NCBI GenBank assembly: GCA_963920705.1
Contig: OY987240.1
Location: 8,535,676 to 8,599,675, forward strand
Reading direction: 5' to 3'
Length of the DNA: 64,000 nt
DNA from: Odiellus spinosus
Taxonomy: Eukaryota; Arthropoda; Arachnida; Opiliones; Phalangiidae
Positions 24,267 to 36,169 of this stretch are shown one piece after another. Below the pieces are notes generated by a model, which was given only the letters and a program-made list of their open reading frames with translations, was not told the DNA's origin and did not search any database. The translations under genes and the position numbers were made by a program. The stretch's first letter is position 1. Every line of letters begins with the position of its first letter.

Positions 24267-24443
24267 GTCCGTGGAAAATAAGAACGTTATAAACAAGGCT
24301 AGACATTTTTTCGAGCTCTACACACGCCCACGCAAATCGAAATGATTTCTTAGAAAATTAAATAGGCACCCTTGAATTAAAGGAAAAATAGCGCATATAC
24401 CCCGAAATAAAATAAAATAAACAAAAAAATAGACTACCTCGTG

Positions 24444-24882
24444 TTAAAGGGAGAATGCAACCTAACAACAAGTGATTTTTTATCGATTCCTTATTGTTTA
24501 AATAGGCCTAATAAACTACAGATAATATTTACAAATATTAAACTAGAAATAAATTTAAAACTTACCCTGAAAATAGGCTTAGTGGGATTCATGAAGGTCC
24601 TGATTTCCTCGCGTGTAAGGTCTAGCGACCAATCGCGCGCGACGTAAGTCTCGTGGAGATCTCGCGTGAACGACGGGCCTTCGCTCATTGGTCGCTAGAC
24701 CTGACACGGACGCGATTCAGGATCTCCGTGAATCCCGCTAAGCCTATTTTCAGGGTAAGTTTTAAATTTATTTCTAGTTTAATATTTGTATTGTAAACTT
24801 TTTATCGATGGATTAGGCCTATTTAAACGATAAGGAATCGATAAAAAAAATCACTTGTAATTAGGTTGCATTCTCCCTTTAA
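24444..24882 (+). mobile_element. Family D TTAA MITE, copy 1
   Basis: TTAAAGGGAGAATGCAACCT and its inverse gttgcattctccctttaa. The whole element is an imperfect palindrome, with central arms around the words gcgaccaatcg and ttggtcgctagacc. Diverged relatives of the interior lie near 30085 and 46890. Confidence 0.88.
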
Positions 24883-25552
24883 TTAGGCTTACGTTAATGA
24901 CTAAAATATTTCAAGGATCATAATAAGCCTTGGAGTCGACATACCCAACTGATGACTGGATTTGAGCCTGGTCAAAAATGGTCTAGCGCCAAGCTCCCGA
25001 ATTAATTCAACAGAAATTGAAAGAATTTCAAAGTGACGTCGGTTTTACTTTTAAATTCAAAGCGCTCCCATGAAATCAGGAAAAATCTAATAAGACGTAA
25101 CCCATATCTAATTTATCCCTTCAAAAACAAACCAGAAAAATATAAATGAATATTTTAGGGGGAAAACTTAATTTGGCCACCCATATCGCTCACTCGCTAA
25201 GTTTATGGGATTAGTCATTAGTATGGCGTCACAGCAAAGTTAATGATATATTTTTGGCCGTTTTGGCAAACGTTCTATTTAGTTTATTCTATTTGGCAAT
25301 CTACAACTCAACGCGTACCTCCTCTTACAAGCCAAAATCATATTTCAGACTCATTTTCCAAAGGGGAGACACGTCGAAATAAATCACAGATAGATAGATA
25401 AAAGTTAATTGTCAACGCCAGTAGATAATATCCGCTTTAAATAAATTAATTTTTTTATTTACACGCAATGTCACACTGGTTACGAAGCTATTCAAGAGTA
25501 TTTTCATGGCACCCCTAACGTTGCTTTCTATCTCTTAGTACGAAATGAAATA
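24883..25552. other. No gene seen
   Basis: AT-rich. The region 24990-25080 resembles part of 11240-11300, an old dispersed repeat. Confidence 0.45.
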
Positions 25553-25979
25553 GCCTCATTCATACTTGAGGGCAAAATCGGTTCCAAAACCCGTACGAAG
25601 CGTTTTCCGTTTTCCCTGGTTCACACGCTGACAAGACGGCTCGCGGCCGTTCACCCCGGTTCGACCTAAGCCAAGGCTTAGCGTCGTTTTAAAAATTGCT
25701 CAGAATTTAAAATTTTTAAATAATTATCTCAAACTAATTAGTAAATCGTGTTTGTAACTCGTTGGTTAATAATTTTTGACAGAAACTATAATTTTAATCG
25801 CGTTATTTTAAGATTTATCAGCAAATTTGTCTCCCCGCCTCGTTATTTTCTTGGCGGATTGAACCGAAGCGACTTGACCCGCAAATTGCTTCCCGAACCG
25901 ACACGAACTGATTTCTCACGTTGGTTTGATAACCAGTTAAAGAAATCGAAGCGAATTTAGATCTATGTATGAACGAGGC
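25553..25979 (+). mobile_element. Family L non-autonomous element, copy 2
   Basis: GCCTCATTCATACTTGAGG ... ATGTATGAACGAGGC. Closely similar to 834-1245, with a small extra segment near 25862-25878. The target duplication is not clear at this copy. Confidence 0.75.
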
Positions 25980-26389
25980 CTTATCTATAGATCGCTGAAA
26001 TCTCAGGGGGACGTCTCGGAGTCCAAATGGCAGCTCCATATACATTTCCGAAACTAACCCATTTCCCAAGCTTTTACAGAAAGAGCCACAGTGAAAGTGT
26101 TTGTTATAAAATATGCGGCTAATTGCGTTTAACATCGAAAATAATACTTCAATTATGGCCTAAAACTCTAGTAGTGTCATTTTTTTACACTAAAAAAATT
26201 AATTTACGCTGAATTTAAAAAATATTTGATTGGAGTGACACTATAACAGGACTTCTGACTTTTTTTCCTCATTTTGCTTTTAATAAAACTTAAGTCCAAA
26301 TAACTTTTGCGTGTTGAATTTTAACTTATCCAGGAAGACAGACGGAATACTTATAAACAAATATAAAAACTAAATTTAAACTTCAAATT
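25980..26389. other. No gene seen
   Basis: AT-rich spacer. The 9-bp word cttcaaatt at 26381-26389 is the left target duplication of M2. Confidence 0.5.
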
Positions 26390-26934
26390 GGTTTATTCCC
26401 ATTTCGCCCAAATATTTCGCCCAAAATTATCTATTCCCATTTCACCCAATCCTACTTCACCCAAACGTATTATCATTTGGCCCAAAATGATCGATTCCCA
26501 ATTCGCCCAAACCAAAATTTCCTTGTCCCAATTCGCCCAATCCCACTTCGCCCAATCGTTTTATCAGTTAGTAAAGAATTATCTATTCCCATTTCGCTCA
26601 ACCTAAAATTCCTTTTCCCGTTTCGCCTAAAATTGTTAGGTTGGGTTAGGTTAGGTTAGGTAGAAATAATTAAACAGGACGAAGGAACCGATCAAGAGGA
26701 TTTTGTTCGCATATGCCTTGGGTGTGGATTGGGCGAAATAAGAATAAATTGGGCTGATTGGGAATTGGGCCTAATAAATTGGGCTGACTGGGAATTGGGC
26801 CTAATAAATTGGGCTGATTGGGAATTGGGCCTAATAAATTGGGCTGATTGGGATTGGGCCAGTTTGGATTGGGCCAATTGAGATTGGGCGAAATGGGAAT
26901 TGGGCCAAATGTTTTGGGCGAATCGGGGTAGAAC
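26390..26934 (+). mobile_element. Family M element 2 (TTCGCCCAA motif, TTAGG core)
   Basis: Flanked by the exact 9-bp word cttcaaatt (26381-26389 and 26935-26943). The left part is full of cccatttcgcccaa variants; the right part holds their inverse, including a small tandem (ttgggctgattgggaattgg, 26750-26850). TTAGG units lie between the arms. Left end ggtttattcccatttcgcc. Confidence 0.82.
26635..26662 (-). repeat. Short TTAGG telomere-type tract in M2
   Basis: About five units (ttgggttaggttaggttagg) in the orientation opposite to the tracts of M1 and M3. Confidence 0.9.
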
Positions 26935-27144
26935 CTTCAAATTTAATAAAACGTTTAACTACCATGATGTTCTAATTAAGTTTCTTCAATTAGAAATAAA
27001 GTTTCATTTTATACTTCAAAACAATTGTTTTAAATTAATTATCAAATCATAAGTCATTAAAACAAGTCAGTCCGGAACTTTTTCTCTCCCCCTACCCCCC
27101 ACTCCCTAGACCTAGAAAATTCCGGAAATTGGGTTCTATTTTTC

Positions 27145-27737
27145 GATTGGGGTCGATTTGATCGAATCCCAAATGATCGAACGCTGTCTCAAATGATCGA
27201 AGGTCATATGATCGAAATTATTTGGTTTTAAAGGTAGTCTCAATTGATCGAATATCATTTGATCGAAGTGTCATTTGTACGAATGCTTCCTGATCGAAAC
27301 CAATTTTAGGAGGAAACTTCTAAGACTTGAAGCCCTGCCCGTTTACGCTTCCCTTCCATTGGACCTAACCTAACCTAACCTAACCTAACCTAACCTAACC
27401 TAACCTAACCTAACCCAACCTAACCCAACCAAACATAGCCAAGCTTAGGCTTAAGTATTTTTTTGTACAAAAAAAAAAACTACTTAATTAGTTCGATCAT
27501 TTTAGGTTCGATCTAATGAGAATAATCCCTAAAGGATTTAGTTCTACTACAATAGTATTTTAAATACTACTACTTCGATCAATTGTAATTCGATCCAATG
27601 GACATCGATCAAATGCCACAAAAGTTAAAACGAGAATAAAATAAATTTGATCGAATTCGATTCGATCATTTGAAACAAAATTTGATCGAATTCGATCAGA
27701 CATTTTTCGATCTAATGGAAATAAACCCTATTTTTCA
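27145..27737 (+). mobile_element. Family M element 3 (GATCGAA motif, long CCTAA core)
   Basis: Flanked by the exact 9-bp word ctatttttc (27136-27144 and 27738-27746). The arms are packed with caaatgatcgaa/ttcgatcatttg variants in both orientations. Its right end read inward, ggtttatttccattagatcg, matches M2's left end over the first 14 bases with one change. No coding frame. Confidence 0.82.
27364..27430 (+). repeat. (CCTAA)n telomere-type array in M3
   Basis: About 13 consecutive pentamers, ten of them perfect and the last ones degenerate (cccaa). This is the complement of the arthropod telomere repeat TTAGG. Confidence 0.96.
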
Positions 27738-27746
27738 GCGTGTCAA

Positions 27747-28524
27747 GTTTAGAAAATCTAAAATCATTAAATATTTCATTCATTAAAAAAAAATTAAAAG
27801 AATGATTTAACATTATATTCGCTTCTACTGAAACTATAGTTTCGCGTGGGATGGAAACTTCAACGTTAAATATGAAATATGACCTTCGCGTCGAATAATT
27901 AATATCTTAGACGCAAAACGGAGTATGGCTTTATATTCTTCGTATTCCGTAACTGACATTAATTTTTGGGATGGTGTCGATTCAGGACCATACGAGGTTT
28001 CAACGTGAAAAAACCACGGCCTACCTCGATAAACAACGAATTAAATTGCAAAGGATGGTGTTGAATACTCCGAGTGGAATAAAGTACAGACTTGGCCCCC
28101 TGGTTTCCTTCGGGGGATGTTTTTGGGTTACACAAGAGCAGGGCTTTGTCCACGAATAAATTCGCCAGCAGAGGTGATGTTGGTGAGTCAACCTTTCTCT
28201 ATATATATATACATATATAAGCATGGCGTATATCCCTCCTGATGGGCTAAGGAGCAAAAACACTCAATATTCGCTTCGGTTTTTACGCTCCAGGGATATT
28301 ATCGAACTATTAGGTTCTATCATCACGGTTCCATCGACAATATTACAATTGGGAGTTAAGCCCCCTTGAGAAATTTACAGATGGGAGCATTTTCGAACGA
28401 AAAATATTGATGAATAAAATTTAACGAATAGTTATAATAATAATAATATTTATTTGGCAAGTGCGTTTCAGGCAACTAATCATTCATAGCCTATAAATGT
28501 GTTTGCCGGTACAATACGCAATAC
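27747..28524. other. No gene seen; short AT dinucleotide run
   Basis: No coding exon recognised. An (AT)n run lies at about 28200-28216. Overlapping 60-80-codon frames near 27960-28260 are on both strands and have no support. Confidence 0.45.
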
Positions 28525-28942
28525 CAGAGGTATATAATAACCCCCTTCGGGGGGAAGTATGAAAGGTAGGCAAAAATCGACGAACAACGAGTGCCCGGCG
28601 TAAATCGCGGCGGATCGACACACCGCTTTACTCCCAAAAAATAGTTACATCATTTTGAACCTCACTAAATTTTCCCTACGCACACTTCCGGAACTCGCGA
28701 GCCGAAGTCAACCTTCGACTCCATTTTAACAGACAGCCTGACTCCCGAGACAGGAAGTTCTAAACACAAATCGAGCCGTCTTGTTTATACAAAGAGCATT
28801 TACTAGAGTAGCGACATTGAGAAGTCCAGCGCGAGCTAGTGGCCTAGATAGTCAGCAGCGGGCTCTCGTTGTTCGTGATTTTTAGCATTGGTAGTATAGG
28901 GGCTTTCATACTTCCCCCGAAGGGGGTTATTATATACCTCTG
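28525..28942 (+). mobile_element. Family E MITE, copy 2
   Basis: 418-bp full-length copy. The exact 7-bp duplication gcaatac flanks it. Confidence 0.94.
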
Positions 28943-29263
28943 GCAATACGCAAAAATTTAAATATAAATTGTACCATGGTCGCATTGATTTAAAATACGA
29001 TCCAAGACAAATTTTAATGTTTTACATAAATTTTAACGATTTTTTTAACTGATTAAGTAATAATTTTAACAGTTGATAAATATCAAATATTTTTAGAAAA
29101 ACGTTCGACTAGTAGAGAAAAATGCGCCATAACATTAATGTCCTTAGAACAAAAGGTGATAGTCATGTAATATTATTCGGGTGAAAATAATTGGTCAGTT
29201 TTGAATCGTTGGACTCGATGGAACCATAGTTTTAAAGAACAGTGTTTTTTAACGATACCTTAG
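28943..29263. other. No gene seen
   Basis: AT-rich spacer. Confidence 0.5.
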
Positions 29264-29752
29264 CCCAGAAAAAATTATAGGTATTATAGGTTTTAAAACC
29301 CAAAAATGCAGGTAATTTATAGGTCCAAAAATATCAATTTATAGGACTTTTTATAGGTTTTTAGTTTCGAAAAATAGGGGTTTTATAGGTAGGTTTCTCC
29401 GACATGTAATGCAATATAGGTTCTATAGCCTCTAGACCTATCCCTCTGCCTTTCTTTGGCACTACTAGCTACTCACGCCCCTCTCGACAGTCTACCTAAC
29501 CTCTAAAAAAATAGAGTAATAATTACCAGTGACCTAGGAGAGGAAACAGCTTGGTTTTTTTTCAATAATTTGCACTTTTTCAAGCAAAAGTATAATTTTT
29601 TTAGTTTTATAGGTCATTCCTTTCGAATTTTATCACCGAAATTGAACAAATTCCCAAAAAATTAGGTATTATAGGTTAAAAAGTGAAATTATAGGTTTTT
29701 ATAGGATAACTTCAGAATTATAGCTAATTATAGATATTATAGGTGGTCTGGG
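29264..29752 (+). mobile_element. Element S, dense in tatagg words
   Basis: Terminal cccaga/tctggg and a body with more than fifteen ttatagg-type words. In layout it is like family A and the M elements: a short word repeated throughout both ends. Ends are tentative because no target duplication was found. Confidence 0.5.
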
Positions 29753-29765
29753 AGCCTAACCTAAT

Positions 29766-30046
29766 CAAGGAGGATCAGAGAAGGAGAGGAAATGTGGGGC
29801 TGCGTTGAGTTAGAGAGAGAAGAGCCAACCTCCCACTCGGGTGGAAAGGGGGGATAGGAAATTCTCGAGGTAAACTGTTGTCACGTGGTCGCTAGCTAGC
29901 GCGTCTCATAAAGGATTCGTTTTACCCACGCGACAACATTTTACCACGAAACGTCTCTACCCCCGTTCTCCCAGAGTGGGAGTTTAGGCCGACGCAGTAG
30001 GAGCCGCGCCGTCCCCTTATTTCCTCTCCTTCTCTGATCCTCCTTG
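29766..30046 (-). mobile_element. Family F MITE, copy 2
   Basis: CAAGGAGGATCAGAGAAGGA ... TCTGATCCTCCTTG, inverse interior relative to copy 1. Exact 7-bp duplication acctaat. Confidence 0.94.
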
Positions 30047-30084
30047 ACCTAATCCACCAGTAAATTTAAAATTAATATCAAAAT

Positions 30085-30290
30085 AGAAATCAATTTTAAA
30101 TAGGCTTAATGTCTTTGCAATGAATGGTCATCGACTAAACAAATATGATTGAAAGTCTCACGAAGATCTCTCATTAACGACGGGCCTTTGCTCATTGGTC
30201 GATGACCCTTCAACGAGAATCCAGCTAAGCCTATTATTATGTTTGTAATTTTTTAACTGTTGTTTTAGGCCTATTTAAACAATAAGATCT
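30085..30290 (+). mobile_element. Family D-related fragment
   Basis: Shares the words aacgacgggcctttgctcat, ccagctaagcctatt and aggcctatttaaac with family D copy 1 in the same order. The TTAA outer ends are lost. Confidence 0.65.
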
Positions 30291-30659
30291 TTCGCGGAAA
30301 TCGGCTTTCAAGAATATATACCTATATTTATATATTACTTTCTGACGAGAGCTAATTTTCATGAGATCTCGAATCATAAAAACCATATATTCGTTTGACC
30401 TCTTAAAAATAATGAGATTTTTATATAGATTATACATTAAAGCCCAACATAATAACTATACGAAAAGCTTCCTTGTGGGGTGCTGGCCCAGTCTGCGTGA
30501 GAACTAATACACCCTAAACACGGTGAAAAGATCAAAAAGATCTAGGATGGATATTGAAATCACCTTCAAAATTAAAATTATTATCAAAAATGATAAAGTT
30601 AATAATTTACTAATTTACTTTCAAATGAAACTGGACTAAATATCATAATATGATAAAAC

Positions 30660-30995
30660 CAGAAGCCGATGAAACCCTCCTTTGAAGTCTATTACTCCCG
30701 GGTCTTCTCTACCCTTCTCTGTATGGGTTATTCTCTAAAGGCGCGATTCGTACGCCTCCTAACGGTAGATGTTTTCGGAGCGGGAGCTCGTCGAGCGAAT
30801 ATCTCTAGCAGCCTCGGAGTTCGTCCAAAAAACGTCGTCGTTTGTGGAGAGAGAGAATTTCCAATTTTCCGTAGACAGGGGGATGAAGTAGGACCCCTTC
30901 TAACTCGTAAAATTGGGAATTTTACCCATACAGAGAGGAGCGCTATATGGAACATTGGAGTACTAGACTTCAAAGGAGGGTTTCATCGGCTTCTG
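30660..30995 (-). mobile_element. Family B MITE, copy 5
   Basis: Full length. Exact 7-bp duplication ataaaac (30653-30659 and 30996-31002). Confidence 0.94.
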
Positions 30996-31497
30996 ATAAA
31001 ACTAAAAATATAACCCATAAAAGATGATAACCTCACTTTCATTAAATTCATTTTTTTCATCTATTGCACCTGCGCAGTATGTATAGCCAAAGCTAGTTCT
31101 TTTATGAGAGTTCATTACACAAACTGAGCGTGTTTTCAATCATAATCCTACACGCCCTTATCCATAAAGCTATAGTCTTGGGGACCTCTCCCACCACCAG
31201 ATACCAGAATCGCCTAAGCGATTACCATTACGCGAATTAAGTAACTATCATTTATGAAACCCCTAGATAAAAAAAACCCCGCTTCAGGCTTTACCATCAA
31301 AATCCGAATTGCTTCATTTTAAACGAGAGTGCCTACTACTATCGACTCAGATCTGGTTGATAGCGGGGTATACGAGCCACCTTTGGCTTCGGTAGAATTT
31401 CAACTTGAAAATAAGTTGGCTCTCTGAGAGACCATCGGAGTTTTCTATATTCGGAAGCGAAATATCGTCCACTGAGGCGTTATCTTTATGAAAAAAT
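30996..31497. other. No gene seen
   Basis: Unique sequence between two family B copies. No coding signal. Confidence 0.5.
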
Positions 31498-31820
31498 CAG
31501 AAGCCGATGAAACCCTCCTTTGAAGTCTACTACTCCAATGTTCCATATAGCGCTCCTCTCTGTATGGGTAAAATTCACAATTTTACGAGTTAGAAGGGGT
31601 CCTACTTCATCCCCCTGTCTACGGAAAATTGGAAATTCTCTCTCTCCACAAACGACGACGTTTTTTGGACGAATTCCAAGGCTGCTAGAGATATTCCCGC
31701 TCCGAAAACATCTACCGTTAGGAGGCGTACGAATCGCGCCTTTTGAGAATAACCCATACATAGAGGGGTAGACAAGACCCGGGAGTAATAGACTTCAAAG
31801 GAGGGTTTCATCGGCTTCTG
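31498..31820 (+). mobile_element. Family B MITE, copy 6
   Basis: Both terminal repeats are present, but the flanks (aaaaaat and gtctaaa) do not match. A short internal deletion relative to copy 5 lies near 31690. Confidence 0.9.
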
Positions 31821-32708
31821 GTCTAAATTAGGCTTTTAATTTCTTTTGTCTCGGGAAAACATGGATGGCCCTGACGTTCTCGTAAATCCGCTACGGGATT
31901 ATCCGACTCCTCCATCGACGAGCGCGCCAAAGTTCGGCTATTACCTCGATTAATCACGACACATTGGTAGCGAGCGAGCGCCTATAGACGCCGCGTCTCT
32001 TCCTCGGTCAAGGTAGTCTGACAGGCTAGACACTAGGAATCGGATCCGATGGATAGCTAGCTCGTTCGTGAGCTGAAAACTAAAGCGAGTAGGGCGTCGT
32101 ACCGCTAGGAAAAAAAAATGTTTGGAGTGTCAGACCACCGGGCAGAAGACCCGCAAAGTTCTTGATTACGCATTTTTGGCCCGGAAGGCGCGTTTCGCGA
32201 ACGTACCTCCACTCCCATTCGAGGTTAAAACATTCAAGGCGGAGGACTGGTTCGGGTTCTACCTCTTATTTTATCTCATCTATCCATCTTTTCCCCCCTT
32301 TTTATAATTCCCAACTTCCTTAAATACTCAAATCGGGAAAAATAATCTTAAATCGTTAGGAAAGCTATCGAAACAAAATCAAGACAGGCTAATAAGCGCC
32401 ATCTAACGGTCCAAATTGTCCGCAAAATATCGAATATGCTTGGAAAAATCGACTATGACAAAAAACCTGACCATTAGGACCAGAATTATAGCTAGGTCCT
32501 CGTTCTTATTGTTTCCACTGCAACTTCACGAGTCCGCTACCACGTTTCATATTCAATACTATCATGTTACAATATTTTAATTTTTGTGTACGGTGTATTG
32601 TATGGGCAAGCAAGTATTATAGGCTATACCTCCGTGGTTGCCTGCAACGTACTTGCCAAATCATTTTATTAATATTATTATTAAATTAAAGATGAACTAA
32701 CAAAATGT
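31821..32708. other. No convincing gene
   Basis: A 61-codon frame at 32122-32307 (plus) lacks an ATG, has mixed composition and ends in a T-rich stretch. It could be a chance frame or an exon fragment. Nothing else is seen. Confidence 0.45.
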
Positions 32709-32765
32709 CGCGCTATATCGAACATTAGAGTAGTAGACTTCAAAGGAGGGTTTCATCGGCTTCTG
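32709..32765 (-). mobile_element. Family B MITE, copy 7 (one end only)
   Basis: The last 57 bases of the family B right end (gtagacttcaaaggagggtt ... ggcttctg). Confidence 0.85.
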
Positions 32766-32806
32766 ATATAATCGATAAAAATTATTTTCCTCTTGACCAT
32801 CCTATA

Positions 32807-33148
32807 GACTAATTCTAAATTGAAGAGGAACTTGTAGGGGCAGCCTCCATTGCAGTACACTCTTTACGCGCCGATCTCTTAAGAGATGTCAGTATTGTAG
32901 TTCCCATTCTGATCCTAGTCTGATTGGCTACGCGATGACGAGAGAAATAAGCTAGGCGATCGATAATTCCTCCCCTCTACGCGTTTCCCATAGCAACGGG
33001 TGTAATACGTGGAGAGGTCCGAGAGCGAGAGATAGAGTGAGGGGCAGGCGCGCCATCTATCGCGATAATTCATCATTATATTTGCATATACTTCAAATGG
33101 CATAGCCCCTAGAAGTTGGATTATGAGTATGGACATTTCGAATTCGTC
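32807..33148 (+). mobile_element. Family N repeat, copy 1
   Basis: Matches 37305-37573 and the reverse of 57539-57867 (words cactctttacgcgccgatc, aggcgcgccatctatcgcga, gaattcgtc). The terminal word GACGAATTCGGAAT is clearest in copy 3 and diverged at the left here. Confidence 0.75.
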
Positions 33149-33369
33149 AATTAAATATCACGTCTTTCTCGGGTTTAGTATCCCCGTAAAACATACATTT
33201 TAGTTGCCAAACGTCAAGCGAAAAGAACAAACTCTACAAGAATATATTAGACTAGAAAAACGTTCCAGATGATCTCGTTATAGTTGCCACAATGAGTCAT
33301 ACCTACCGAATAATAAATATTTTTTATAATTAAAAACAGAAGCATATATTAATGTAAAACAATAACCCC

Positions 33370-34135
33370 TTAAAGGGAGACTGATGGTAAAATAGAAATC
33401 ACTATTTTGATGATAAAAACAGTAATATTGTAATATAAAGTTACTTAGTTTTTTTACTTCGCTTAATTATGACAAAATTAAGGCTTAAAGTCAACGTTTC
33501 ACCCCCTGACTTATTTAAATCGTCCACCATATTGTTCCATAAGGAAAGGGGGCCACCACCCAATCAGAATTAATCTTTGGGAAAGTCTTCCGCGTTACGT
33601 TAGAACGCGCCACAGTCTCCGAATACTTTTGCTCCAATTGATATCGATTTTTATGTTAAATGTGGCGCCACCATTTGATTATTTATTGCAGCTTATATTT
33701 ATAATAATGGAATAAAAAGACGAGATTTGATTGGCTCGTATTCGTTTCTCTCGAGAGCGGGATTTAAAATGGCGGTCAACCTGGAAGCATACAGGGTAAA
33801 AGGCTCTCTATCGCTTGAGAGTTTACATCCCAATTTCCGGTATGCGTGCGACTTTTTCTATCATATCATAGAGGCTACCCTCTATATTCTAATTGGTTGA
33901 AAACCAGCCAATGGCGATGAACCGGATGTAAAGAGACAAATTTAACAAATAAAACAAAAATGCGACAATTCTAAAAGGCCTTGAAATTGAAAAGTACTTA
34001 TATAAATACCTATTTTTTTCGCAATTTAACTATTTAGATACTTTGTTTTTGTACTAAATAAACTATTTATGGTTTAAGAAATTTAAAAATCAAGTTATCA
34101 CGTATTACACACGATTTCCTTCAGTGTCCCTTTAA
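33370..34135 (+). mobile_element. Family C TTAA element, copy 2 (uninterrupted)
   Basis: TTAAAGGGAGACTGATGG ... CCTTCAGTGTCCCTTTAA. 766 bp without a transposase frame. It serves as the empty-site reference for copy 1 at 2861. Confidence 0.88.
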
Positions 34136-34787
34136 ATTTAACGAAGAGCAAGAAGTTTCTGTACATATTTCGAATTAAAACAAAGGGTTATTTTTAGATA
34201 GTCTAATTATTTCGACTTAAATTATGGGAAAGACTGAAAGACCTCGATAAATTTAGACGGCAGATTTTATTTCATATATACATATTTTTTGACAGGCCAA
34301 AAGGCTCGAGGTTTCAAATTGCTAATTTTTCATTTACACAGAGGGGAAACAATGGATTTTATTTGTTTCGACAGTAATATTACGTCGTACAAGGATGTAA
34401 AAACAATTTTTACATTCGCGTAGAGACTACGCAAGTTTTCCCGAGAGATTTAAGGTTCGGTCACACTACGCCAAGTCCTTTTCACAAAATTTTGTTTAGT
34501 CCTGTTTTTTACCAAATTATTTAATAATATTTTGTGGACTCAAACACGCTAGTGTATTTCTTTTAGGGTCAGGCCCATTTGAAATCAAGGTAAAAGTGAG
34601 GGGGTCGTAGGCCTAGGGAATTCCGAAGAACGACGTTCGCTAGGTTCACTCTTCTCATTTAAAGGGACATTTTTTGTTTCAACTTTTACTTTACAGTAAC
34701 CAAATCATGGGAAAGGAAACGACGTAGGATGATTGGGCGCTTCGCGTGTGCCTCTTTTTGCATGAAGTTCCATGAAATCTGTCTAAC
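34136..34787. other. No gene seen
   Basis: AT-rich, with no coding or repeat signal recognised. Confidence 0.5.
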
Positions 34788-35212
34788 CAGAGGTATATAA
34801 TAACCCCCTTCGGGGGGAAGTATGAAAGGTAGGCAAAATCGACGAACAACGAGTGCTTGGCGTAAATCGCGGCGGATCGACACACCGCTTTACTCCCAAA
34901 AAATAGTTACACCATTTTGAACCTCACTAAATTTTCCCTACGCGCACTTCCGGAACTCGCGAGCTGAAGTCAACCTTTGACTCCATTTTAACAGACAGCC
35001 TGACTCCTGAGACAGGAAGTTCTAAACACAAATCGAGCCGATTTGTTTATACAAAGACCATTTGCTAGAGTAGCGACATTGAGAAGTCCAGCGCGAGCTA
35101 GTGGCCTAGATAGTCAGCAGCGGGCTCTTGTTGTTCGTGATTATTAGCATTGGTAGTATAGCCTATAGGGGCTTTCATACTTCCCCCCGAAGGGGGTTAT
35201 TATATACCTCTG
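34788..35212 (+). mobile_element. Family E MITE, copy 3
   Basis: 425 bp, with a short local duplication (tagtatagcctatagg) near 35155. 7-bp flanks gtctaac/gtgtaac, one mismatch. Confidence 0.93.
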
Positions 35213-35929
35213 GTGTAACCAATAGTTGTACTGTAAGGTTCTATAACAGCAGTTGAAATTGAATCGACAGCGAATTAGATTCAATTAAATTCTAAAGTGT
35301 AAAGTCTGAAACTGATTTCTATCGTTCTATGATTAACGATTTCATTTAATATCAATTAACAAAGAAAAAAAAATAAAAAAAAAAAAATTAAAATTCAGTG
35401 AGTCAAAGCTAACTCCATGCTTTTTTATTTTTCAGACTTTTCCGGAAAATTAACATTATTTTTAAATAATTTTCCTTTTAAATCTTTTCCACGGATTTAT
35501 TGTTACGAGCATTCCCACCCTGGTTTTTAGTCTATTTGATGGATTAGAACAAATATGCCATACATGCTAATATTTTGAAAATTTCCCTGAAATTCCCCTA
35601 TATTTTTTATTTATTTCCCTGAAATTTCCAAGTTCTCCAGGTTTGTACGCTACATAGGGTTGTATAATTTATATAATTCCCCGTTCTAGGACCTTCTCCG
35701 ATTGTAAAATGTCAAAAAAACTCCGGTTTACACCCAAGTACTCCTCATCATTAAGCATCAGCGTACACAACCAGCCCCGAGTACCAGACTACCAAATTAT
35801 GGCCTTTACGCTTCAAGGCCATAATTAGAATTTTTCGCACCAATTTATTAATAAAGTCGGGAGTGTGGAGAGGAAAATATTCGGGCTAAATGAGGCGCTT
35901 CAAAAAGGCTTCCAATCAAAGACAAGGAG
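35213..35929. other. No gene; remnant of a 33-bp-array element tail
   Basis: At 35560-35660 the words aaatttccctgaaattcccc and tttccctgaaatttccaagt followed by ccaggtttgtacg match the tails of the CAGGGTTCGTAC elements. The terminus itself is broken. A-rich tract near 35365-35390. Confidence 0.55.
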
Positions 35930-36090
35930 TCACGATTAATAATGGAGTCGCAATTAAAGCGATCCTTTCACGGAAAGATCGTTGAAAAAGGATTCTATAT
36001 ATAAATATCCATATGCAAATTACCGCTACAGTAAGAATACATTTTACAATCGCCATTTTCAATATTTTTAAAAATAAAAATTCCCCGCAA
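35930..36090 (+). repeat. Dispersed repeat H, copy 2 (uninterrupted)
   Basis: Contiguous version of the sequence split by family G at 17524 (words aaagatcgttgaaaaagg and ttacaatcgccattttc). Confidence 0.7.
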
Positions 36091-36169
36091 TATGGTCGCC
36101 TACCCAGTTGATTTTCGCGCTTTCTGCCACCAATGATAAGGCAGAATTCATACAACTTTTGCGAAACTG

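Noticed and set aside
27364-27430. True chromosome end
   Set aside because: Sequence continues normally on both sides and the tract is enclosed by a transposon-like unit with a 9-bp duplication.
30669-31013. Similar short proteins at 3.2, 12, 18, 19, 30.7 and 31.5 kb that could be a gene family
   Set aside because: All are translations of family B MITE copies; frames differ between copies and strands.
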